The notes beneath the pieces were generated by a model. That model was not told where the DNA came from. It searched no databases and saw only the letters and a list, made by a program, of their open reading frames with translations. A stretch of DNA of 44,848 bases from a virus: IMG/VR virus record IMGVR_UViG_3300038557_000046, positions 1-44,848 of that record. One strand, 5' to 3'. This document shows, piece by piece, positions 1 through 7,867 of this stretch. The position numbers and the translations under genes are program-made. How positions within the stretch are numbered: the first letter of the stretch is position 1; each line of letters starts with the position of its first letter.

Positions 1-393
1 TTGAAGGTCATCGTCTGCGGCGGACGCAATTACGACAACAAGGCTCGGGTTTTCGATGCGCTCGACAGCTTCCATCGTGTGCACGGCATCAGCCTCCTCA
101 CGCACGGCGACGCCCTGGGAGCAGATCGGCTGGCTGACGAGTGGGCTCGAGTGCGCGGCATCGACCGAGTGGCCTTTCCGGCGAACTGGACGGGGCGTGG
201 GAGGCCGGCGGGACACTATCGCAACCGCCTCATGCTGCTGACCATGAAGCCGGCCTGGGTGATTGCCTTTCCGGGCGGCGCCGGCACTGCCGGGATGATC
301 GACATCGCTGTGAAAGCCGGCGCTCAGGTCATCCGCTTCAATGATGACCCGAGCTGGTGGGACCTTGTTACGTCAGTGTCAGAACACGCATGA
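1..393 (+). CDS. DUF2493 / SLOG-fold protein (YspA-like)
   Basis: The 130-residue protein opens with VIVCGGRNY (residues 3-11) and carries HGDALGAD at 35-42 and a Gly-rich FPGGAGTAGM stretch near 88-97. These are the nucleotide-pocket signatures of the DUF2493/YspA branch of the SLOG (Rossmann-like) superfamily, whose members are thought to bind nucleotides or nucleotide-derived ligands. The start used is the TTG at base 1. This is the window edge, so the true start could lie upstream. It is followed after 48 bases by the pyruvyl-transferase-like gene. The exact ligand and role in the phage are unknown. Confidence 0.8.
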   Translation: MKVIVCGGRNYDNKARVFDALDSFHRVHGISLLTHGDALGADRLADEWARVRGIDRVAFPANWTGRGRPAGHYRNRLMLLTMKPAWVIAFPGGAGTAGMIDIAVKAGAQVIRFNDDPSWWDLVTSVSEHA

Positions 394-441
394 CACTCGG
401 GCGACGCCTCTTTAGGTTGAAGACAAACGCGGGGTAACACT

Positions 442-1362
442 ATGAAGAATGCAATCTTTGGGTACTCGACGCCAAATGTCGGGGATGACGTGCAGGCGTT
501 GGCTGCTGCGCTTCTGCTTCCTTCGGTCGACGCCTACGTCAATCGAGACGCTCTTGATCAGGTGCGGCTCAGCGAGCGCCACCGGGTCGTTATGAATTCC
601 TGGTTCGCCGTGAAGCGCTATCGCGCGGTGCCCAGCTCGAGCCTGAGCCCGATCTACCACGGTTTCTGTGTCGGCCGCCCTGAGCTGCTGAATGACACCT
701 GGGAGGCGGAATGGCGGTCGCGGGGCTCAATCGGGTGTCGGGACCGGTACTCGGTCGACACGCTACGTCAGCGTGGCATCGCTGCTCACTTCACTGGGTG
801 CCTGACGACGTTCATGGGCGGCTTTTTTGAGCAGCCGGCGAAGCGTGAAGGTGTCGTCTTTGTGGACGTTCCCGAGGGCGTTCAACATCATATCCCCAGA
901 GAGCTTCAGGATCGGGCTGAATTCGTCACGGCCGAGATCGACAAGGGCTTGTCCCAGGTCGAGCGCTGGTATGCCGCCGCCAAGCTCCTCGACCGCCTGC
1001 GCACTGCCGAAATGGTCGTCACCCGCCGGCTGCACGCTGCCCTGCCCTGCGTCGGCTTCAAAACGCCGGTGACGGTCTACCTCGAGAACGACATCAAAAA
1101 CCGCCGCCGCTTCGGTGGATCGGATGAAATCCTGCCGATGATCTTTCATGACGGCGAGGAGCCAATCGACAACCGCCCCGGATGGCGCACGCCTGAGGTT
1201 TGCTCAGCCTCTCCCGAGATGGAGGAGCATTTCCAGGCTCTGACCTTCGGGCTCGGGACGAACTTCGGTCGACGCTGGACCAGTGTGACCCAATTTGTGC
1301 TCTCCTTGCCGAATGCCGACGTTCACAGATCGTCGCTGTGGAGCCGCCTGCTCACCGCCTGA
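442..1362 (+). CDS. polysaccharide pyruvyl transferase family protein
   Basis: A 306-residue protein with the hallmarks of the PS_pyruv_trans family: N-terminal GYSTPNVGDDVQ (GNxGD-type loop), a central GCRDRYSVDTL...GI...GCLT block near residues 98-122, and VVTRRLHAALPC near 193-204, the conserved R-LH-A region. Family enzymes transfer ketal pyruvate from phosphoenolpyruvate onto sugars of surface polysaccharides, or act as related glycan-modifying enzymes. The start ATG has a weak GGGG upstream. It stands alone on the + strand after the SLOG gene. A role in altering the host surface after infection is inference; the acceptor cannot be deduced. Confidence 0.8.
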   Translation: MKNAIFGYSTPNVGDDVQALAAALLLPSVDAYVNRDALDQVRLSERHRVVMNSWFAVKRYRAVPSSSLSPIYHGFCVGRPELLNDTWEAEWRSRGSIGCRDRYSVDTLRQRGIAAHFTGCLTTFMGGFFEQPAKREGVVFVDVPEGVQHHIPRELQDRAEFVTAEIDKGLSQVERWYAAAKLLDRLRTAEMVVTRRLHAALPCVGFKTPVTVYLENDIKNRRRFGGSDEILPMIFHDGEEPIDNRPGWRTPEVCSASPEMEEHFQALTFGLGTNFGRRWTSVTQFVLSLPNADVHRSSLWSRLLTA

Positions 1363-1365
1363 TTG

Positions 1366-1384
1366 TGTCTGTTTTTAATTGACA
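1366..1384 (+). promoter_or_regulatory. operator copy 1 (19 bp), overlaps a -35 box
   Basis: The sequence reads TGTCTGTTTTTAATTGACA. Its last six bases are a perfect -35 hexamer. A second operator lies exactly 27 bp downstream. Copies of the same 19-mer recur at 19256, 33998, 34418, 36442, 38853, 39024, 43942 and 43979. Confidence 0.75.
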
Positions 1385-1405
1385 CTTTTTGCTGTCACCT
1401 ATAAA
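1379..1405 (+). promoter_or_regulatory. promoter for 1414 gene, embedded in two operators
   Basis: TTGACA at 1379-1384 and TATAAA at 1400-1405 are separated by 15 bp. The -35 lies in operator copy 1 and the -10 in copy 2, so a bound repressor would cover both elements. The predicted start point (about 1412) lies almost on the ATG at 1414, suggesting a leaderless or nearly leaderless transcript. The 15-bp spacer is short. Confidence 0.6.
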
Positions 1406-1411
1406 CAGACA
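1393..1411 (+). promoter_or_regulatory. operator copy 2 (19 bp), overlaps a -10 box
   Basis: The sequence reads TGTCACCTATAAACAGACA, the reverse-orientation form of the element. It contains the -10 hexamer TATAAA at element positions 8-13, as does the copy at 43942 on the minus strand. Confidence 0.7.
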
Positions 1412-1413
1412 GC

Positions 1414-1689
1414 ATGAAAAAGACGTCGTCGGCCGACCTTTTCGGAGGAGCTGCTCCCCAGTCTACACCCGCTGGGGAGCAGCAGGATTTGCGCACCGGC
1501 GTCTGGCCTATGTTCGCGATCCGCAACATGCACGGTCACCTCGCGAACGTCAGTCCCTACAAGAGCTTCGTCCTAGACAATCTCAGCATCCGAGAAGATG
1601 CGTCTGCGTGCGATGTCGTAGAGGTCGACGTTGTCGTGAAGCGCGTTGTGCCCAAGGCTGTCGCGCCGAAAAAGAGAGGCAAAAAGTGA
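1414..1689 (+). CDS. hypothetical protein, operator-controlled
   Basis: A 91-residue protein of unrecognised family with a basic C-terminus (lysine/arginine-rich last 15 residues). No Shine-Dalgarno sequence precedes the ATG at 1414. The start falls about 9 bases after a TATAAA box, so translation may be leaderless. An in-frame ATG at 1510 also lacks a Shine-Dalgarno. The tandem operators immediately upstream imply direct control by the phage repressor. A GTG at 1686 overlaps its stop codon (GTGA) and could open a 57-codon reading frame, but the 1721 frame looks more protein-like. Confidence 0.6.
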   Translation: MKKTSSADLFGGAAPQSTPAGEQQDLRTGVWPMFAIRNMHGHLANVSPYKSFVLDNLSIREDASACDVVEVDVVVKRVVPKAVAPKKRGKK

Positions 1690-1720
1690 GTTTTGATCAG
1701 CAGCTCGCGGAGATCATCCG

Positions 1721-2074
1721 ATGGTGTCAGACGAGAGCGGTTATATTGGTGGTGCCCCGGAAGGGCTCCCCATATCTGATCAGGAAGCACGCCTCGAGCG
1801 CGCTCGCGACGCCCTCCTCGAAGCAGCTAGAAGTCGCACCGCAACCGACGTCTGGCTGACACGTGAAGGCGAAGAGATTCACATCCGTGAGATGCACACC
1901 TACCACCTTCAAAACGCGTCTGTGATCCTGAAAACCTGGATCAAGAGGGAGCGTCGAGAGGGAAAGAGGCGAGAGCTGCGGGCATGGCTGAAAGCCTTCG
2001 CTCGCGAGATCAGGAGGAGAGAGAAGGAATGGCAGAAGAAGCGCGCAGCAAAGTCCGCTGGAGTGATCGCGTAG
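1721..2074 (+). CDS. hypothetical phage protein, charged C-terminus
   Basis: A 117-residue protein. The central block IHIREMHTYHLQNASVILK resembles a motif common in small phage proteins of unknown function (a short Met-x-x-x-His-Leu-x-Asn-Ala core). It is followed by a strongly basic helical tail from about residue 70. GGAG lies 9 bases upstream of the ATG. It overlaps the next gene by 46 bases, so the two are probably co-translated. The role is unknown. Confidence 0.6.
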   Translation: MVSDESGYIGGAPEGLPISDQEARLERARDALLEAARSRTATDVWLTREGEEIHIREMHTYHLQNASVILKTWIKRERREGKRRELRAWLKAFAREIRRREKEWQKKRAAKSAGVIA

Positions 2075-2247
2075 ACGGCGAGGGATACTTCTACGCGATG
2101 CACGATGTTGGCCAGCTCAACATCCGCTGGGAGGAAGGCACTTATCGCGGCTACGTGAACGGCTCTCGATTGAAGGATAGCTGGGCTCGCCTCGAAAGCG
2201 CAAAGGCTGCTGTCGAAGACGCGGCTAACCGCCTTCCTCAGTTTTGA
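2029..2247 (+). CDS. hypothetical protein
   Basis: A 72-residue protein rich in Trp and Tyr (sites such as RWSDRV, GYFYAM, NIRWEEGTY). The start at 2029 follows a strong GAGAGAAGGA Shine-Dalgarno and lies inside the end of the preceding gene. An earlier in-frame ATG at 1984 has no such signal. The 3' end overlaps the convergent minus-strand gene at 2225 by 23 bases, leaving no room for a terminator. The family was not recognised. Confidence 0.6.
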   Translation: MAEEARSKVRWSDRVDGEGYFYAMHDVGQLNIRWEEGTYRGYVNGSRLKDSWARLESAKAAVEDAANRLPQF

Positions 2248-2737
2248 AGAACTTGGGCCGTTCGATCTTCACTCTGTGGCGAGCTTCGTCGCGCCGCTGC
2301 ACAAGGTCATGGGGAAGCAGACCCTCGTCGTAGAGCTTCTTTTCCATGGCCTTGATGACTTCGTGATCCGTGTTTTGCAGCTCGTAGATGGCATCGATCA
2401 TCGGCTGCATTTTGACGGCGCGCTCTTCGGCTTCGCGCGCAACCTGCTCGGCTACGGCTTCGGCCTTTGCGCGCTTCTCCGCTTCGATCTTTTTGCGCTC
2501 TTCTTCTTTGGCCCGCTTCGCCTCGGCGATCTTCCACGGGCCGAGGTGCTTCTCGATGACAGAAAAATCCGTGAACGCTTCGCTGCTGCCGTCGTCCTTG
2601 TAGATGATGCCAGTATCGGGAGGCGTCCAGCGGAGCGCGATAATTTCGGGTTTCTCCTTCACCGCGCAGCCGTGCGGAATGCCGTCGACAGAGACGCGTT
2701 GATCGCCAACAGAAACGAAAATCGTTTTATCCTGCAT
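2225..2737 (-). CDS. hypothetical coiled-coil protein
   Basis: A 170-residue protein. The N-terminal half is globular with beta-like segments. The middle (about residues 75-112) is a highly charged Glu/Lys/Ala coiled coil, followed by a helical region. The ATG has GGAAAGAG upstream and overlaps the preceding anti-CBASS-like gene by 11 bases. It is the last gene of the lysis/anti-defence run. No family was recognised. Its position suggests either an accessory protein or another infection-phase factor. Confidence 0.65.
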   Translation of the reverse strand: MQDKTIFVSVGDQRVSVDGIPHGCAVKEKPEIIALRWTPPDTGIIYKDDGSSEAFTDFSVIEKHLGPWKIAEAKRAKEEERKKIEAEKRAKAEAVAEQVAREAEERAVKMQPMIDAIYELQNTDHEVIKAMEKKLYDEGLLPHDLVQRRDEARHRVKIERPKFFKTEEGG

Positions 2738-2957
2738 CGGGCTCTTTCCATTTGAAGATGACGGCGCGCACGGCGCAGTCTTTCGCCTCGAGGAGTCTGC
2801 GAAGGCCTGCGGATCGCTCCGGATTTGCCGGCAGCGTCACGACCATTGCATGAGCGAGATCATGGAACTGCTTGCTAACAGCCTGCAAGTGAGGCGGCAG
2901 GTGCTCGTAGGCGAAGAATTGCAGCAGATAGTCGTAAGCTTGATCGACCTTACTCAT
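2727..2957 (-). CDS. Acb2/Tad1-hairpin-like protein (candidate anti-CBASS/anti-Thoeris sponge)
   Basis: A 76-residue protein with the layout EHLPPHLQAVS (residues 18-28), FHDLAHAMV (31-39), TLPANPERS (41-49), then LRRLLEAKDCAVRA (52-65). This two-helix hairpin pattern is the one I associate with the Acb2/Tad1 hairpin domain family. Characterised members form oligomers that sequester cyclic oligonucleotides or TIR-derived cyclic ADP-ribose signals, blocking CBASS or Thoeris. The start ATG lies inside the last codons of the Tad2-like gene (8-bp overlap), so the two are translationally coupled. Family membership is from recall of the motif. The ligand is unproven. Confidence 0.65.
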   Translation of the reverse strand: MSKVDQAYDYLLQFFAYEHLPPHLQAVSKQFHDLAHAMVVTLPANPERSAGLRRLLEAKDCAVRAVIFKWKEPDAG

Positions 2958-3243
2958 CGAGGTCCACCCAATCGTCGGCGAGCATGTCGGACTGCGAGGC
3001 AAGCCAGCCGATTTGCAGGTCCTCCTGAGCAGTCTTCATGATCATGTAGGGCCGGATAATGACCTCCTCACCGCGAGCGAGCTGCTGCTCGGCCCAATCG
3101 CGGGTCGCTTTGCCCCAGACGCGCGATGCGTCGGTGATCGTCGAGCCGGGACTATAGCACACCCACATGCGCTTGCCGTTCCAGCCGGTGCGGGCGATGC
3201 GATGGCCCTGCTTGGCCAGCTCGAGCGCTTCTCCAAATTTCAT
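2950..3243 (-). CDS. Tad2-like DUF2829 protein (candidate anti-Thoeris)
   Basis: A 97-residue protein opening MKFGEALELAKQGHRIARTGWNG, with an interrupted middle, RPYMIMKTAQ (64-73) and GWLASQSDMLADDW (79-92). This is the DUF2829 signature. DUF2829 is the Tad2 family: small tetrameric phage proteins that bind the TIR-produced signal of Thoeris, and in some members cyclic dinucleotides. AAGGG lies 6 bases before the ATG at 3243. The ATG at 3249 would sit on the Shine-Dalgarno. It is coupled to the Acb2/Tad1-like gene downstream and lies 3 bases beyond a lipoprotein gene. Confidence 0.8.
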   Translation of the reverse strand: MKFGEALELAKQGHRIARTGWNGKRMWVCYSPGSTITDASRVWGKATRDWAEQQLARGEEVIIRPYMIMKTAQEDLQIGWLASQSDMLADDWVDLDE

Positions 3244-3245
3244 TG

Positions 3246-3575
3246 TCATCCCTTCTCGAAAATTTCGATGAGTTGGTCGATGTGTTCCTGAGCGCGCCGG
3301 GCGTCCTCAGGGGTGATCTTCGGAGCCGCATGCATGGCGCCTGGGGAGGCTTCAGCCGGCACTTCCGGAACAGACTTCTCCTGCGGAGCGATGACCTTGC
3401 TGCACTCGTCCTTGCCTTCGCAGAGCGTCTTCGGCTTGGGGTGACGCTTTGGCGGCTTCGCTTCCGCAGCCTCCTTCGCCATGCCGAAGCGCTTCAGCGG
3501 GTCGTCGATGACATAGCCGCCGTGACCACAGCCAGCGAGCAGGAGCGCCACCAGGGCGATTGAGAGGTGCTTCAT
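3246..3575 (-). CDS. small lipoprotein in lysis cassette
   Basis: A 109-residue protein starting with a short hydrophobic signal and an LLAGC lipobox (Cys about residue 16), followed by a Pro/Lys-rich stretch and an acidic helical C-terminus. The ATG overlaps the upstream stop (ATGA) and has GGAGAAG 8 bases before it. As a lipoprotein downstream of an endolysin and an i-spanin-like gene it could be an outer-membrane spanin subunit. The neighbouring 3572 protein is an equally good candidate. Confidence 0.6.
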   Translation of the reverse strand: MKHLSIALVALLLAGCGHGGYVIDDPLKRFGMAKEAAEAKPPKRHPKPKTLCEGKDECSKVIAPQEKSVPEVPAEASPGAMHAAPKITPEDARRAQEHIDQLIEIFEKG

Positions 3576-4009
3576 GAGGTCGGCTTCTCCTCTTTCTTCG
3601 CCCACACGGGCTCGCAGGCCTTCTCGCTGACCTTCTTCTCAGCTTCAGAGCCGTGATCGCGAACGGCCTGACAGAAACACACGTGCTCGCGCTCCTGATT
3701 GCGCGCGTCGCGGCTCTTCGCCGTGGTGAAGGCGTGTGCGAGATTCTTTGCCGGCGTCGCGCCGGGAACTTTCGCAACGGTGGGGAACTTGTTGCGGCCA
3801 GAGGGATCACACTCAGGCGGGATAGGCGCCTTCAGCTCGCTTTGCGGAACCTCGATTGCAACGGCCACGGTTTTGCCGGCCTCCGCTGTTGCGCAGCCGC
3901 CGAGCGCGCCTGTAACGAGAGCGAGCACGGAGAAGCAGAGCACGCCGGTGAGAAGTCCGCCAAACATGGCAGGCACGGGGATATGCAGGCGATCCATGAT
4001 TGGCCTCAC
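3572..4009 (-). CDS. membrane-anchored lysis-cassette protein (possible o-spanin)
   Basis: A 145-residue protein. A hydrophobic N-terminal segment (about residues 14-36) ends in ALGGC, a plausible lipobox. The rest is soluble, with PPECDP and CFCQAV cysteine motifs and a Lys/Glu-rich tail. The GTG at 4009 overlaps the stop of the i-spanin-like gene (GTGA); an ATG at 3997 is an alternative. The arrangement endolysin, i-spanin-like, lipoprotein fits a gram-negative lysis cassette. No separate holin was identified, and this membrane protein could be considered for that role. Confidence 0.5.
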   Translation of the reverse strand: MRPIMDRLHIPVPAMFGGLLTGVLCFSVLALVTGALGGCATAEAGKTVAVAIEVPQSELKAPIPPECDPSGRNKFPTVAKVPGATPAKNLAHAFTTAKSRDARNQEREHVCFCQAVRDHGSEAEKKVSEKACEPVWAKKEEKPTS

Positions 4010-4503
4010 TTAGCTTGAAGGAATGACGGGAGATCGGTGCTCTTGACCGGAGCGGCCGGGGCAACGGCTGCTTTCTTCGGTGTCGGTGTCGGCGCGGGAG
4101 GCGGCGCCGCCGGTGCGAGCTTGATCGGGCGATTGAGGGTGTCGATAGTCGCGTCCGGAATGACGCATTGGAGGTCGGCGGCCTGGGCATTCAGCTCGAG
4201 GTGCTGTCCCTTCGCGACGCTCTTGAGATCGAGGATGCGCTGCTCTGCGGCCTTCTGAGCTTCGCGCGCTTCGAAGAGGTCGGCGTTGAATTTCCTCTCT
4301 CGCTCTTGTCGTTTCACGTCCGCGTCGCGCAGCACTTTCGTCGTCGCTTCGTTGACGGCTGTCTCACATTGCGCCTTCCCCGCGTTGAAGTTGGTCGTCT
4401 CGAGGGCGCTGATCTGCTCAGCGTGCCACCACACGAAAAGGATGAGCGCGAAGATCACCGAAAAGACCGCCGCTGCGATCAGATATTGCTTCAGAGTGGA
4501 CAT
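4006..4503 (-). CDS. i-spanin-like (Rz-like) protein
   Basis: A 165-residue protein with one N-terminal transmembrane helix (about residues 8-26, IAAAVFSVIFALILFVWW). A long charged coiled coil follows (about 45-100), then a cysteine-bearing DLQCVIPDATID segment and an Ala/Pro-rich tail. This N-in membrane anchor plus periplasmic coiled coil is the architecture of inner-membrane spanins. AGGGAG stands 5 bases before the ATG. It sits directly downstream of the endolysin gene, as in Rz loci. No sequence-level match to a named Rz family was made. Confidence 0.6.
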   Translation of the reverse strand: MSTLKQYLIAAAVFSVIFALILFVWWHAEQISALETTNFNAGKAQCETAVNEATTKVLRDADVKRQERERKFNADLFEAREAQKAAEQRILDLKSVAKGQHLELNAQAADLQCVIPDATIDTLNRPIKLAPAAPPPAPTPTPKKAAVAPAAPVKSTDLPSFLQAK

Positions 4504-4517
4504 CGCATCTCCCTGCG

Positions 4518-5195
4518 TCACGAGCCAATGTGTGCGATGTTGGCCGCGACGCGCGCCCTCGCCCCAGTCCAAAAGACGTTCGGATCGGCGCGATGCTTCT
4601 CGTAAGCGCGCCGGAGTTTCGTGTCGTAGTTGTTGAGGTGGTAGCTCGGCCCGTTGTAGCCGCGAGCGAAGCCTGCCCAGTCGCGGCGCTCAAGCTCGTC
4701 GGCGAGTCCGCGTTTCTGAATGAAAGTGATCATTGCGGCGAGCTGGTCAGCTTCGCCCTTGCACATTGCGTTGAGCATCGCGGTCGCGGTCGCGTAGCCG
4801 CACATTTTGTGATTTTGGCCGAGAACCTGCCCGATGCCGTAGGAGGCGCTCTTGAGAGCTAGCTCCTGATTGATCTTGATCGCCTCGGCGATCTGGTCCC
4901 AGCGTGCATCCGCTGACTTGCCGTAGAGAGCCTTGTTCCATTCCGGAGAGCAGATGCCGCGCCTCCGCGCCTCTTGAATGACGGGGCTATTGTCGGGGAT
5001 GCCGGCGGCATTCAACTCGCGCTCGAAAATGTGCGGCTCGAAAAGGACTGTCGGCCGACCCTTGTCATCGAAGCCGCTGCCGCCCGCCTCAACATCGATC
5101 ACGGCTTTGATCGTCGCCTCGTCGCAATTTACGATGCGCGCAACGGCAACGATGTCTGCTGGCGTCAGGCGTGGCTTGATCATCTCAACGTCCAT
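4518..5195 (-). CDS. N-acetylmuramidase endolysin (DUF3380 type)
   Basis: A 225-residue protein matching the N-acetylmuramidase family. It has AVIDVEAGGSGF (31-42, likely containing the catalytic Glu), a VLFEPHIFER block (50-59), SASYGIGQVLG in the middle, and FARGYNGPSY with NNYDTKLRRAYEKH near the C-terminus. Family members cleave the glycan backbone of peptidoglycan. There is no signal peptide, so it would need a holin or pinholin. The start is either the ATG at 5195 or the one at 5183; neither has a strong Shine-Dalgarno. It heads the lysis cassette. Confidence 0.85.
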   Translation of the reverse strand: MDVEMIKPRLTPADIVAVARIVNCDEATIKAVIDVEAGGSGFDDKGRPTVLFEPHIFERELNAAGIPDNSPVIQEARRRGICSPEWNKALYGKSADARWDQIAEAIKINQELALKSASYGIGQVLGQNHKMCGYATATAMLNAMCKGEADQLAAMITFIQKRGLADELERRDWAGFARGYNGPSYHLNNYDTKLRRAYEKHRADPNVFWTGARARVAANIAHIGS

Positions 5196-5251
5196 GGGCT
5201 CTGTCAGTTTCCACTGGACGTATTCGGTGACAATTACAAGCTGTCGAGACC

Positions 5252-7867
5252 CTAGAAATCCCCGGTCTTGTAGTCTTCGGTCAGCCCTTGTGTCGCAGGG
5301 ATCGCGGAAAACGGCCCGGCCTGTTGAATCACGCGACCACGCGCGCCGAGCGCGGGCTCGCGCATGTTCGTTCCCAGCTCGTCGAGATGCTGGAGAAGCG
5401 CCGCCGGGCGGCTTGTGGGCGTCCCAGCGACTTCCATCGCGCTATTGCGAATGCCGCGCGTCGCCGCGTCGCCGACGTAATCGGCCGCGCTCGACAGAAG
5501 TCCTGGGATATTCATCAGGTTGAGCACCGCGCGCACATTCTGCAGCGAGCGCTCAATTGCGCTGTGATCGTTGATGCGGCCGGTCGGCGATCCGGTTCTC
5601 ATGTTGTAGGTGCGAGTCGCCGTCGCGATCTGTTGCACCTCACGCATAAACCAGTCGGCCTGTTCCTCGCCCATGTACTCGCGCATGAATTTGCGCATGC
5701 GCTCGTTGCGGAATACTGCCGCGACGTCGTGAAAGTCGCCCTTCACCTCGAGCTTCGATTTCAGGTTCGCCAGGATGCCGGAAACGAACATGTGGCGCTG
5801 CTCGGGGTTCATCCGCTCAGCGTCCTGCATCGTTTTTGCGAGTGCCTGCAGCGACTTCCCGCCGGTCGCCTGAGATTTCAAGTCCATGCCGCGTTGGAAT
5901 GCGGTTCGGAGCTTTCCTGCATCGAGGCGCTGCTGGTTGATTTCGCGGAACTGATGAAAGACGTTGCCGGCCGTGCCCTCAGCAGCATTCGGATCGGCGA
6001 GGCCGAAGACCTCGTCGTCGAGATAGCGCTTCAGCTTGCTGAGGCCCGCATGCGTCGGGTCTCGCGACCCCTTCAGCTTCTCAATCTCGCGACCGAGGTT
6101 CGAACGGTTGCCGATGAAGTTGGCCATGTTCGGCGTGCCGCGCTGCACGGTCTGCGTAACCGGATCGGAGCGCGTCGTCATCGGAAGGCGCGTGCCGTCC
6201 GCAAGCTCCTGCGTCACCTGAACAGGAGCGCCCTGCACACGCTCGATGACATTGCCGTCTGCATCTTTGATCGACCTCGACGGATATGCCAGCTTTGGCA
6301 GATCAATCGAACCCATGACAACTTCCTCCTCAGGATGGAGGAATTTCGAGAGGTTGTTACTGATCGCCCGAGCGAAGTCGTCCGTCTCACCTGAGTGCTC
6401 TGCGGCGAGGCGATCACGAACGCGCTCGATTGCAGCTCGCAGATGCTGACCGACCTCAGGGTTCGTCTTTGCGGAATCCTTCAGCGGACCATAAAGCGAA
6501 TTGGCGATGCGCTCGTTGTTTTCGATCTGACGCGTGAGGTTCTGCACCATCGCGACAGCGTCTTCGCCGGAGCCGCCGAGATAATAGTCGAGTAGCTCGC
6601 GCGCTCGCGCGCCCAGCTCGCCCTGACGCGACGTTGCGTGACCGTACAGCTCCGATGCGCCGGTGCCGAGGTCCTGACTGCTGACGCCCTTCTGCACGAG
6701 ATCGTGGAGCGCTCGCCCAGACGCCCCGTCCGTCTCCATCTTGAGCAGCTCATGAAGCTGCATATCGATGGGCGAACGATTGCGATGCTCGCCGATGGTG
6801 TCGCGGAAGTAGGAGCGCACGCGGCTCGCGGCGTTGCCCGGCGCATAGGGTTGACCCGTGCGCGGGTTGACGCGCGTCGCGTCCCAGCTCTGTAGTACGG
6901 CTCGAGCGGCATTGTCGGCATCCGCCTGCGAAGCGCCGCTTTCGAGCGCTTGCCCGTAGGCTCGGAAAGCATCTTCAGCGACGTCGCGCGGAACGGTGTT
7001 GCCGGTCGGAAAAACCATCTCGCGAATGGCTGTGAGATCGTCGGTGCCCAGTCCGTCATGCTTTGAAGCGTCAGCCAGGATTCGTGATCCGCTGCGCGTG
7101 CCGGCGCGCTCGACAATGTCGGAGATGTTGGCTGCGCCGCCAAACAGGCGATTGAGGCCCTTCGTCAGCACACCACCAGCGCCGTAATCCATGGCGATCT
7201 TTGCGGGGTCCCAGCCTTCGCTGATGCTGCCGCCAACGCTATCGAGCGCGTTCGGAACGATGCCCTTCGTCTCGTCATACTCGTGCTCATAGTCACCAGC
7301 GCGAGACGTGATGCCATATTGTGCCGCAGCGAGACCGCCGCGCCGCGCGTTCGTGCCGGCGACGACATTCGCAGCCCGATTGAGACCAGGGATGCGCGTC
7401 GCCATGTTGACGGTCGCATCGACACCGGGGATCGCTTTCGCGGCGTTGTTTGCACCGAAAGCGCCACGGAGTGCGTTCCAGCCCTTTGCCCCGAAGCCAG
7501 CAGCACGAGCGGCCGCAGCAGGCTGCCCGCCGGGCGTGAACATCAGGCCGACAGTCGACCCAATGGCGCCCAGAGCCTTGCCGCCCATGTCGAGCCACGG
7601 ATGCTCGCGCTCGAAAGCGTCAAGGCGCTCGCGATAGGCCTCTTTATCGAGACCTACTGCGCCGGCGATCTCGTCGGAGAAGTTTGCAGTCGCGCCCTGG
7701 CCGGCTGAATGCATGAAGCCGCCCAGAAGCGATCCATCATATTTCGGCGTCGGCTTCGATCCGCCGAGGAGCTGAATGAAATCGTCGGCGGTCATCGGCC
7801 CGCCGCCCTGGCCGCCGGTGCTCTTCAGATTATCGAACTGCTTGATGAAGTCGTCGGCCGTGGCCAT
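5252..7867 (-). CDS. large virion protein, probable DNA-ejection/internal protein
   Basis: An 871-residue protein. Two short related blocks (ADDFIKQFDNL and ADDFIQLLGG) open it. A Gly/Ala-rich region with hydrophobic stretches follows (about 45-190), then a long mostly helical charged body. There is no recognisable enzymatic motif. Large, helical, amphipathic proteins between the tail genes and lysis genes of short-tailed phages are commonly ejected with DNA. The ATG overlaps the upstream stop (TAATG). The role is inferred from size, composition and position. Confidence 0.55.
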   Translation of the reverse strand: MATADDFIKQFDNLKSTGGQGGGPMTADDFIQLLGGSKPTPKYDGSLLGGFMHSAGQGATANFSDEIAGAVGLDKEAYRERLDAFEREHPWLDMGGKALGAIGSTVGLMFTPGGQPAAAARAAGFGAKGWNALRGAFGANNAAKAIPGVDATVNMATRIPGLNRAANVVAGTNARRGGLAAAQYGITSRAGDYEHEYDETKGIVPNALDSVGGSISEGWDPAKIAMDYGAGGVLTKGLNRLFGGAANISDIVERAGTRSGSRILADASKHDGLGTDDLTAIREMVFPTGNTVPRDVAEDAFRAYGQALESGASQADADNAARAVLQSWDATRVNPRTGQPYAPGNAASRVRSYFRDTIGEHRNRSPIDMQLHELLKMETDGASGRALHDLVQKGVSSQDLGTGASELYGHATSRQGELGARARELLDYYLGGSGEDAVAMVQNLTRQIENNERIANSLYGPLKDSAKTNPEVGQHLRAAIERVRDRLAAEHSGETDDFARAISNNLSKFLHPEEEVVMGSIDLPKLAYPSRSIKDADGNVIERVQGAPVQVTQELADGTRLPMTTRSDPVTQTVQRGTPNMANFIGNRSNLGREIEKLKGSRDPTHAGLSKLKRYLDDEVFGLADPNAAEGTAGNVFHQFREINQQRLDAGKLRTAFQRGMDLKSQATGGKSLQALAKTMQDAERMNPEQRHMFVSGILANLKSKLEVKGDFHDVAAVFRNERMRKFMREYMGEEQADWFMREVQQIATATRTYNMRTGSPTGRINDHSAIERSLQNVRAVLNLMNIPGLLSSAADYVGDAATRGIRNSAMEVAGTPTSRPAALLQHLDELGTNMREPALGARGRVIQQAGPFSAIPATQGLTEDYKTGDF

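Noticed and set aside
377-395. TGTCA-N9-TGACA, a 19-bp operator-like stretch at the end of the SLOG gene
   Set aside because: Only the ends match the consensus. The middle differs at most positions and it overlaps coding sequence, so chance is likely.
1686-1859. A 57-codon frame from GTG at 1686, coupled to the preceding stop
   Set aside because: The overlapping 1721 frame is longer and more protein-like, with a better Shine-Dalgarno. Kept only as a remark.
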